Positions 1 through 5,213 of a DNA stretch of 6,448 nt are shown here, in pieces (position 1 is the first letter of the stretch; the number at the start of each line of letters is the position of its first letter). The DNA is from Acidobacteriota bacterium (GTDB lineage Bacteria > Acidobacteriota > Vicinamibacteria > Vicinamibacterales > UBA2999). Below the pieces are notes generated by a model, which was given only the letters and a program-made list of their open reading frames with translations, had not been told where the DNA came from and did no database searches. Made by a program: the position numbers and the translations under genes. The stretch spans positions 1 through 6,448 of the forward strand of contig JACCSI010000425.1 in the NCBI GenBank assembly GCA_013813075.1, given 5' to 3'.

Positions 1-1101
1 GGCGTTGAGCGCGCGGAGCGTGACCGTATCAAGGCCGAGCGTCTGTGCGATCCGGTCCATGTGCACTTCGGCGGCAAACTGTGTTTGCGGCGCGCCGAAT
101 CCGCGGAAGGCACCGTTTGGCGGTGTGTTGGTCCGCATCGCCCGCCCATGAATGCGTACGTGGTCACACCGGTACGGACCCGAGGCGTGAATCAGACCGC
201 GCGACAGGACCACGGGGCTCAGCGTGCAGTAGGCTCCGCCATCGAGCACCACCTCGATGTCCATGGCGACCATGCGCCCATCGCGCTTGACGCCGGTCCG
301 GTGACGCACGATCGAGGGGTGGCGCTTCGTGGTCGCGAGCAGGTCTTCAACACGGTCATAGATCAGCTTGACGGGTCGCTTGCCTTTCAGGGCCAGCAAT
401 GCCGCATGGCAGGCGATATGGGACGGGTATTCTTCCTTGCCGCCGAAGCCGCCGCCCGTTTCCGTCTGGACAACACGAACGCGCTCGGCCGCCATCCCCA
501 GCGCGACGCACAGCGCGCGATGGACATAGTAGGGACACTGCATTGAGCCGTAGAGCGTAATGCCGCTGGGTTCCGGAACGGCGATCACGCCGTTGGTCTC
601 GATGTAGAGCTGTTCCTGATGCGCGGTCCGGTATTCGCCGGTGATCACGACGTCGGCTTCTTCGAACCCCTTCGCGATCGATCCCTTGTCGATCGCAATG
701 GTCTTGAAAATGCGTGTGGATCGCTCGGGGTCGAACATCGCCGGTTGCGGGCTGTACTCGATGTTGACGGTCGCAGCCGCAAGCCGCTCGCGGTCGGCAT
801 GCGCGAGCAGGAGAATCGGCTCCGCATGATGATAAATCTCGTGCTCGGCGAGGCATGGCTGATCGTCCTCGATTGAGGCGACGATGTTTCGCCCCGGAAC
901 GTCGCGAAAATCGACGACCGTAAAGCCGGCGAGGTCGAAGTCCAATCGGATTGAATTGAGCCGGCCGCGGGGAATCGTCGATCTGATGGTGCGCCCGTGC
1001 ACCATTCCGGGGAATGTGAGGTCGTCGATGTAGTTCGCGGCGCCGGTGACCTTGGCGTCAGAATCCTTGCGCCGAACGTTGCGACCTACCGCGCGGCCCA
1101 C
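1..1101 (-). CDS. Xanthine dehydrogenase-type molybdopterin-binding subunit (N-terminal 367 codons, runs off left edge)
   Basis: Molybdenum hydroxylase large subunit, the cytoplasmic Mo-pyranopterin subunit that hydroxylates purines or aldehydes using water. The frame is open from a GTG at 1101 to base 1. The opening residues (VTGAANYIDD at about 15-24) begin the a/b-hammerhead domain, and the cofactor-binding domain starts near residue 140. Seen motifs: HQEQLYIETN 161-170, Gln188, TGGGFGGKE 215-223, Arg301 and AFRGFGAPQ 331-339. From memory of bovine XDH, Gln188, Glu223, Arg301 and Arg333 fall at exactly the spacings of Gln767, Glu802, Arg880 and Arg912. The substrate-orienting Glu and Arg of true xanthine dehydrogenases are therefore both present; mammalian aldehyde oxidases lack them. 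The catalytic C-terminal Glu lies outside the window. No FAD or 2Fe-2S gene is upstream; those subunits may lie downstream. It follows the MoaD-like gene after 67 bp. The start is uncertain: the GTG has no good ribosome-binding site, and an ATG at 1136 in another frame does. Confidence 0.93.
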   Translation of the reverse strand, partial: MGRAVGRNVRRKDSDAKVTGAANYIDDLTFPGMVHGRTIRSTIPRGRLNSIRLDFDLAGFTVVDFRDVPGRNIVASIEDDQPCLAEHEIYHHAEPILLLAHADRERLAAATVNIEYSPQPAMFDPERSTRIFKTIAIDKGSIAKGFEEADVVITGEYRTAHQEQLYIETNGVIAVPEPSGITLYGSMQCPYYVHRALCVALGMAAERVRVVQTETGGGFGGKEEYPSHIACHAALLALKGKRPVKLIYDRVEDLLATTKRHPSIVRHRTGVKRDGRMVAMDIEVVLDGGAYCTLSPVVLSRGLIHASGPYRCDHVRIHGRAMRTNTPPNGAFRGFGAPQTQFAAEVHMDRIAQTLGLDTVTLRALNA

Positions 1102-1138
1102 GGGGGTGACTGTACCATCTCAGGCGCGCCGTCCATAA

Positions 1139-1143
1139 TCCTC
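1139..1143 (-). promoter_or_regulatory. Possible ribosome-binding site GAGGA before an out-of-frame ATG
   Basis: On the minus strand GAGGA is followed by TT and an ATG at 1136-1134. That ATG frame closes after 16 codons at a TAG inside the hydroxylase start region. One extra base in the C5 run just before the GTG at 1101 would join the ATG to the hydroxylase frame. This may therefore be the real translation signal of the hydroxylase gene. The spacing of 2 nt is short, so the call is tentative. Confidence 0.35.
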
Positions 1144-1168
1144 GGGAGGCGAGCGACGCAAACGGTGT

Positions 1169-1423
1169 TCAGCCGCCGGCGATCGTCGGCACCACTTCGA
1201 CGACATCCCCGTCGGTCACGGGGTACTGGCGGACGCCGTGGAGCAGCATCACGTCATTGACGGCGATGTTGTAGATCGGATCCTGCAACTCGCCGGCGAG
1301 GCCCGGCACCTTGCGGTCGAGGGCCATGAGCAGCGACGCCACGTCGCGCACGTGTTCGTCGATCACCACCTCCGGGCCCGCTTTGCCGTGAAGCATTGCC
1401 GGGAACCGCACCGTCACGCTCAT
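1169..1423 (-). CDS. MoaD/ThiS-like sulfur carrier protein
   Basis: Small ubiquitin-like (beta-grasp) protein of 84 residues, within the usual 75-95 range of MoaD. It opens with a beta strand (MSVTVRFPAM) and ends in VVEVVPTIAGG. The C-terminal Gly-Gly is the tail that is adenylated and thiocarboxylated in this family, and the preceding VTDGDVVEVVP (69-79) is the typical terminal strand motif. In molybdenum and tungsten cofactor synthesis, MoaD with MoaE places the dithiolene sulfurs on the pterin. Its ATG overlaps the upstream AOR stop as ATGA, so translation is probably coupled. The hydroxylase gene follows after 67 bp. Lying between two pyranopterin-enzyme genes, it more likely serves Mo/W cofactor assembly than thiamine synthesis. 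MoaD-like genes next to AOR-family genes are a known arrangement. No moaE or activating E1 enzyme is in the window. Confidence 0.88.
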   Translation of the reverse strand: MSVTVRFPAMLHGKAGPEVVIDEHVRDVASLLMALDRKVPGLAGELQDPIYNIAVNDVMLLHGVRQYPVTDGDVVEVVPTIAGG

Positions 1424-2127
1424 CGCGACGCACCCATCGTCGTCAATAACTCCGCACTGAAGGCCTCGTTGGGGACGCCTTCTTGAGTCAGGCTTGAAAT
1501 CTCGTAGAAACGCGACAGCATCCGGTCGAACTCCTGCCGATCGATGTGCTCACCCTTGAATGGCCCTGACGTATTCGGCTCATCGAACCAGCGGTCGGGC
1601 AGCGTGTCGTCCTTGCGGCGGACGCCAAGGCGATAGTTGATCAGGCGCTCGACGCCCATGATGTTGAGACCGACGCGATCGAGCTCGCCGAGCGAGAATT
1701 GCAGTCCGGTGACGTTGGCGAGTTGCTGCTGGAATTCTTCCATTCCTGGCAGCGACGGGCTGTTGAACAACTTGGTGGTGAAGCGGCACATGCCGACGGA
1801 ATCGCCCACTGCGTAGATGTTCTCACAGGCGCGCACGGCACGTTCCTTGTCGATGTAGCTGTTGGGCTCGGCGCTGACCGGGCCGCCATAGAGCTCGGCC
1901 TTGAACGCCGGGTCGTCGTTGATCTTGGAATTGATCTCGAGCGTCACGCGGTTGCGCAGGTGGTCCATGCCGCGCGTGGCCACCGCCAGACCGAGCGCGA
2001 ACGCTTTCAGGATGCGGGCGTCGTGCGGATCGCTCTGCCAGAGGCCCTTGACCGTCATGCGGTATTTCAGCGCTTCGACCGGATAGTGGCCCCGTTCCAC
2101 CGCGCGGGCGCTGTCGGCGAGCACGTT
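1420..2127 (-). CDS. Aldehyde:ferredoxin oxidoreductase family protein, C-terminal part (after frame break)
   Basis: This continues the gene that begins at 3374, one frame over. Rejoined, the product is 651 residues, and this part supplies residues 417-651. Seen in order: NVLADSARAV right after the break, which continues the family's REGxG.xLA segment; KGLW...DPHDARILKAFALG at about 443-461, the conserved KGLE..DPR...GxALG region; RGMDHLRN at 468-475; AVGDSVGMC at 522-530; GLNIMGVERLINYRLGVRRKDD at about 569-590; and LPDRW at 592-596. Cys530 in DSVGMC corresponds to the fourth 4Fe-4S ligand of Pyrococcus furiosus AOR (Cys494), and its Asp lies in the pterin-binding DxxGxC motif. Nothing here looks decayed apart from the shifted frame. 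The stop overlaps the MoaD-like start. Read alone, this frame has no natural start: upstream of 2127 it encodes an unrelated basic sequence overlapping the true coding frame. Confidence 0.88.
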   Translation of the reverse strand, partial: NVLADSARAVERGHYPVEALKYRMTVKGLWQSDPHDARILKAFALGLAVATRGMDHLRNRVTLEINSKINDDPAFKAELYGGPVSAEPNSYIDKERAVRACENIYAVGDSVGMCRFTTKLFNSPSLPGMEEFQQQLANVTGLQFSLGELDRVGLNIMGVERLINYRLGVRRKDDTLPDRWFDEPNTSGPFKGEHIDRQEFDRMLSRFYEISSLTQEGVPNEAFSAELLTTMGASR

Positions 2128-3374
2128 CCCAAACCCTCGCGGCCCGACGTCATGAACAGGAGTTGCTCGACAAGCAGAGCATCCCCCCACGTGAGGGCGA
2201 GTCCGCCGGTGTCGGCGCTGGTGATGATGCCGCGCTGATACAGCTCGAACGCCCACGCCAGGGCCGAGCCCATCGACGCGGTATCCAGACCAAGGTCGTT
2301 GCAGATGTTGTTGAGGCGAATCACGGCTTCGACGCTATCGATGCCAAGGTTCGGGCCGAACTTGCCGAGCGTCACGTACTCCGGCCCGTCGCCTGTGCCG
2401 TAACGATCGGACTCACCAGTCTTGAGGTCGTTGAGCGGGCGGCAATTCACGGGGCATCGAAAGCAGCCCTCCATGCCCGGCCGATACTGATCGATGTGCT
2501 GCGCGTCGAGTGCGTCGGTCCACGTCGTTTCCTGATTGTTCTTCGTCCCCATCGCACCAAGAATGCGGCTGGGTTTGTAAAGGAACGGGGTTCCCACCAC
2601 AGAGAGCGCGTTCTTGACTACCGAGGTGCCGAGCAGCTTCTGTGCGATGTGGCGGTTGTACGGCTTGTACGGCTGCGCCGACGGCAACTCGCGCGTCGGC
2701 GAAAGTGTCACGATCGCTTTGAGCTGAAGCGAACCCATCTTGGCGCCCGGCCCCCCGCGCGCGTAGATCGCTTTGGGGCCGCCCATGATGCCGCTGGTCA
2801 ATACCAGGTTCTCACCGGCGCGGGTGATGCTGACCATGGACATATTGCGCCGCCACACGCCGCCCAGATCGCGGGCGATGGCATCGCGCAGGTCGATGTT
2901 GTCCATGCCGACGTACGCGCCGGCATCCTCGAATGCGACCCGGCCTTCGCGAATGACTATCAGCGACCACGACGGCGCACGGCCGTATAACACGATGTGG
3001 TCGAAGCCGTTCATTCGCAAAAACGACGGAAAGTAGTCGCCGGCGTTGCAGTCCATCAGCACCCCGGAGTCCGGCGACCACGAGGTGCAATTGCCGCGGG
3101 CCGCGCTCGGGACGAGGCCCGTGAGGGGGCCGGATCCAAAGATCAACGGCACCTCAGCATCGAGTGGGGTCTTGGATTCGTCGAGTAGGCGATAGAGGTA
3201 ATACATGTTCGCGCCGCGCCCGCCGAGCAGCGCTCGCGCCACCGCCAACGGCGCGTAGGCGCTCTGCGTTTCGCGACGTTCCAGGTCGACGAACAGAGTC
3301 GCGCCCTGCGTGGCATACTGCGGTTCGCGCGGCATCTCGGCGAGGAGCGCAGCCACGCGATCGCGAATTCCCAT
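2067..3374 (-). CDS. Aldehyde:ferredoxin oxidoreductase family protein, N-terminal part (frameshifted)
   Basis: Tungsten (or Mo) bis-pyranopterin oxidoreductase, a cytoplasmic family that typically oxidises aldehydes to carboxylic acids and passes electrons to ferredoxin. Residues 20-225 match the AOR N-terminal domain: LLGGRGANMYYL 49-60, GPLTGLVPSAARG 82-94 and ARGGPGAKMGSLQLKA 205-220. The C-terminal domain follows, with C304-x2-C307-x3-C311 (CFRCPVNC), the first three ligands of the 4Fe-4S cluster, and GPEYVTLGKFGPNLGI 330-345. Family similarity stops at REGLG (412-416). Beyond it the frame gives about 20 unrelated residues to a stop at 2067, while the homologous sequence resumes at 2127 in another frame. 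I chose the ATG at 3374 over a GTG at 3416 because MGIRDRVAALLAE is a natural N-terminus and a good -10 box lies between the two. The subfamily and aldehyde substrate cannot be told by eye. First gene of the operon. Confidence 0.9.
   Translation of the reverse strand: MGIRDRVAALLAEMPREPQYATQGATLFVDLERRETQSAYAPLAVARALLGGRGANMYYLYRLLDESKTPLDAEVPLIFGSGPLTGLVPSAARGNCTSWSPDSGVLMDCNAGDYFPSFLRMNGFDHIVLYGRAPSWSLIVIREGRVAFEDAGAYVGMDNIDLRDAIARDLGGVWRRNMSMVSITRAGENLVLTSGIMGGPKAIYARGGPGAKMGSLQLKAIVTLSPTRELPSAQPYKPYNRHIAQKLLGTSVVKNALSVVGTPFLYKPSRILGAMGTKNNQETTWTDALDAQHIDQYRPGMEGCFRCPVNCRPLNDLKTGESDRYGTGDGPEYVTLGKFGPNLGIDSVEAVIRLNNICNDLGLDTASMGSALAWAFELYQRGIITSADTGGLALTWGDALLVEQLLFMTSGREGLGTCSPTAPARWNGATIRSKR
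2127..2133 (-). other. Frame break in the AOR gene, at a T TTG GGA heptamer
   Basis: Family-consistent sequence runs in one frame to ...CGC GAG GGT TTG GGA (REGLG) and resumes with AAC GTG CTC GCC GAC (NVLAD), beginning at the final A of GGA. A one-base deletion in a G run (GGGG to GGG) explains this; it could be a real mutation or a sequencing or assembly error. The seven bases also fit the X XXY YYZ pattern of -1 programmed frameshift sites, and slipping back one base there would make exactly the expected protein. I see no strong stimulatory hairpin: only a 4-bp GTGG/CCAC stem about 25 nt downstream and general GC richness. Confidence 0.8.
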
Positions 3375-3377
3375 AGC

Positions 3378-3392
3378 GGCGAGTATATCGCC
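3378..3392. repeat. Small inverted repeat over the AOR -10 box
   Basis: GGCGA and TCGCC form a perfect 5-bp inverted repeat around a 5-base centre. It covers the minus-strand TATACT and ends 4 bp before the AOR ATG. It could be an operator half-site pair or chance; arms this short are common in GC-rich DNA. Confidence 0.35.
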
Positions 3393-3411
3393 TCTTGAAC
3401 GACCGTTTAAA
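3382..3411 (-). promoter_or_regulatory. Predicted promoter of the AOR-moaD-hydroxylase operon (probably leaderless)
   Basis: On the minus strand, -35 TTTAAA (3411-3406, 4 of 6 matches to TTGACA), an 18-bp spacer, then -10 TATACT (3387-3382, 5 of 6). Transcription would start 7-8 nt after the -10, which is at or beside the A of the ATG at 3374. The message would then have no leader and need no Shine-Dalgarno; none is seen close to this ATG. The box lies downstream of the alternative GTG at 3416, which argues against that start. Confidence 0.5.
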
Positions 3412-3435
3412 GCCACGACCGGGTCAGGACGCGTC

Positions 3436-3464
3436 TCGAATTCAGGAGCGCGCGCGCCTATAAT
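3436..3464 (+). promoter_or_regulatory. Predicted promoter of the gamma-glutamyltransferase gene
   Basis: A perfect TATAAT lies at 3459-3464, conspicuous in such GC-rich DNA. With a 17-bp spacer the -35 position reads TCGAAT (3436-3441), only 3 of 6 matches. The predicted start near 3471 leaves a 5' leader of about 14 nt that carries the ribosome-binding site. It diverges from the operon promoter, and the two -35 regions are about 24 bp apart, so a shared regulator is possible. Confidence 0.55.
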
Positions 3465-3475
3465 GGGCCTTCCTT

Positions 3476-3480
3476 GGAGG
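3476..3480 (+). promoter_or_regulatory. Ribosome-binding site GGAGG
   Basis: GGAGG sits 4 nt before the ATG at 3485 and fixes that start. It overlaps an 8-bp palindrome GAGGCCTC at 3477-3484. Spacing is slightly short but the match is strong. Confidence 0.7.
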
Positions 3481-3484
3481 CCTC

Positions 3485-5191
3485 ATGCGTTCGTCCATCC
3501 TTGTCGCACTCACTGGCGTGCTGCTCATCGTGACCACCCCGCAGGCCCAGGTGCCGGGTGACCGGCCCGCCGGCAACATTCGCGGCACGCGCTCCGTCGC
3601 ATTAGGGCGCAACGGCATGATTGCGACCAGTCAGGCCCTGGCGTCCGCCGCGGGACTCAAGGCGCTGCAGGATGGCGGCAACGCCATCGATGCGGCCATC
3701 ACCGCGGCAGGGGTGCTTGCCGTCGTTGAGCCGTCGATGAACGGCATCGGTGGCGACCTGCTCGCCATCGTCTGGGACGCGAAAACGAAAAAAGTCTACG
3801 CCCTTGATGCCACCGGGCGCTCGGCCTACGGCGCGACGCCGGAAGAGTTCGCCAAGCGGGGGCTCAAGTCGATGCCCGGAAGCGGTCCGCTGTCCGTCGA
3901 TGTGCCGGGAGTCGTCGATGGCTGGAGTCAGCTGCTCACGCGCTTTGGGACCATCAATCTGGCCAAGGCGTTGCAGCCGGCGATCAAATATGCGCGCGAT
4001 GGCTTTCCTGTTCAGGAAATTATCGCCGACGACTGGAACGACGCCGCCAAACGGCTTTCGCAGGATGCGGCGGCGGCGAAAACCTTTTTGCCGAACGGGC
4101 AGCCGCCACTACACGGTGAGGTCTTTGCCAACCCTCGCCTGGCGGCGACGCTGGAGCTGATTGCCAAGGGGGGTCGCGACGCGTTCTACAAAGGCACCAT
4201 CGCGCGCGCGATTATTGCGGACATGCGAGTCCGCAATGGGCTGCTCGACGAGCGCGATTTCTCAGAGCACAAGTCGGACTGGGTTGAACCGATCCAGACG
4301 ACCTATCGCGGGCACGACGTGCTCGAGATGCCGCCAAGCACTCAAGGATTCGTTGCGCTCGAGATGTTGAACATCCTCGAGGGTTTCGACATCAAAGCGC
4401 TCGGTCATAACACGGCCGAGTACCTGCACCTGGTGATCGAAGCCAAGAAGATTGCGTTTGCGGACCGCGCCGCCTACCTCGCCGACCGCGATGCGATGGC
4501 CAAGGACGCGCTCAAGACCCTGCTCTCGAAAGATTACGCCGCCATGCGGCGCAAAGAGATCAGCATGGAGAAAACGGGAAATTACAAGCCGGGCGGGCTT
4601 GGCGCGACGACCTCACAGGACGTCGATTTCACCGGTGCCGATCTCGGCGACACGATCTACATGACCGCCGCCGATGGACAGGGCAACGTCATCTCGCTGA
4701 TTCAGTCGCTCTTCGGCAGCTTTGGCGCCGGCATTGTCGCGGGCGACACCGGCATCACACTGCACAATCGGGGGTCTGGCTTCAACCTCACCGCAGGCCA
4801 TCCAAACGAGATTGCCCCGCACAAGCGACCGCTGCATACCCTCGTGCCCGCAATGATCCTCAAGGACGGCAAGCCGTTTGTGTCGTTCGGCGTCATGGGT
4901 GGCGACAATCAGGCGCAGGCACACGCACAAGTAGTGATGAACCTGATTGACTTTGGCATGAACATCCAGACGGCTGGTGAAGTGGCGCGAATGCGCCACG
5001 GCGGCCAGGAGCTGTCGCTCGAAAGCGGCATTGGCGACGAGGTCCGCACGGCACTCTCCGCGCGCGGTCACAAGCCGCGCGATGGACGCGGCGCGATGGG
5101 AGGCTTCCAGGGGATCATGATCGACCCGCGCACGGGCGTGCTCATGGGGGGATCGGATCTCAGAAAAGACGGGCTCGCGATCGGCTGGTGA
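3485..5191 (+). CDS. ggt: Gamma-glutamyltransferase (gamma-glutamyltranspeptidase) family protein, exported, YwrD-like
   Basis: Ntn-hydrolase made as a 568-residue precursor, close to the 580 of E. coli GGT. Residues 1-21 look like a Sec signal peptide (MRSS, then a hydrophobic run to PQA), so it should act in the periplasm. Thr390 in GDTIYMTAADGQGN (388-401) is the expected self-cleavage site and nucleophile, giving a large chain to 389 and a small chain of 179 residues. Other family marks: DGGNAIDAAI 63-72, EPSMNGIGGD 82-91, PGVVDGW 141-147, HPNEIAPHKRPLHTLVP 439-455 and GVMGGDNQAQAHAQ 469-482. Aligned from memory to E. coli GGT, Thr409 is Ser408, Asn411 is Phe410, Gln430 is Arg429, Asp433 is Gly432, and the Ser462-Ser463 pair is His451-Thr452. 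The lid loop is also absent. It may therefore not use gamma-glutamyl donors such as glutathione; amidase or acylase activity on other substrates is possible. Monocistronic, with its own promoter. Confidence 0.93.
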   Translation: MRSSILVALTGVLLIVTTPQAQVPGDRPAGNIRGTRSVALGRNGMIATSQALASAAGLKALQDGGNAIDAAITAAGVLAVVEPSMNGIGGDLLAIVWDAKTKKVYALDATGRSAYGATPEEFAKRGLKSMPGSGPLSVDVPGVVDGWSQLLTRFGTINLAKALQPAIKYARDGFPVQEIIADDWNDAAKRLSQDAAAAKTFLPNGQPPLHGEVFANPRLAATLELIAKGGRDAFYKGTIARAIIADMRVRNGLLDERDFSEHKSDWVEPIQTTYRGHDVLEMPPSTQGFVALEMLNILEGFDIKALGHNTAEYLHLVIEAKKIAFADRAAYLADRDAMAKDALKTLLSKDYAAMRRKEISMEKTGNYKPGGLGATTSQDVDFTGADLGDTIYMTAADGQGNVISLIQSLFGSFGAGIVAGDTGITLHNRGSGFNLTAGHPNEIAPHKRPLHTLVPAMILKDGKPFVSFGVMGGDNQAQAHAQVVMNLIDFGMNIQTAGEVARMRHGGQELSLESGIGDEVRTALSARGHKPRDGRGAMGGFQGIMIDPRTGVLMGGSDLRKDGLAIGW

Positions 5192-5213
5192 GGAGCGAGA
5201 GGGCCGATGAACT
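5192..5213. other. Convergent 22-bp gap without a visible terminator
   Basis: The two converging genes end 22 bp apart. The gap is purine-rich on the plus strand and shows no hairpin followed by a T run on either strand. Transcripts probably overlap at their 3' ends, or terminate by Rho or inside the opposite gene. Confidence 0.6.

Noticed and set aside
356..856. Minus-strand open frame of 166 codons
   Set aside because: It is an alternate frame of the xanthine dehydrogenase-type gene, whose true frame shows the GGGFGGKE and AFRGFG motifs.
1699..2238. Plus-strand open frame of 179 codons
   Set aside because: Antisense shadow of the AOR C-terminal part; composition is low-complexity Arg/His/Val and no ribosome-binding site is convincing.
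2128..2256. The AOR C-terminal part as an independent gene starting at 2256
   Set aside because: Its first 43 or so residues are an Arg/His-rich alternate frame of the AOR N-terminal part. Homology begins only at 2127, so this is one broken gene, not two.
2163..2990. Long plus-strand open frame (275 codons) opposite the AOR gene
   Set aside because: It lies antisense to sequence with clear AOR motifs, and its translation is Arg/His/Ala-rich with no recognisable domain. Long antisense frames are expected in GC-rich genes.
3375..3416. GTG at 3416 as the AOR start
   Set aside because: The extra 14 residues do not resemble the family N-terminus, and a good -10 box lies within them, so they would be upstream of or at the transcription start.
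3458..3484. GAGGCCTC palindrome as an operator
   Set aside because: At 8 bp it coincides with the ribosome-binding site and start context and can easily arise by chance; no second copy is seen.
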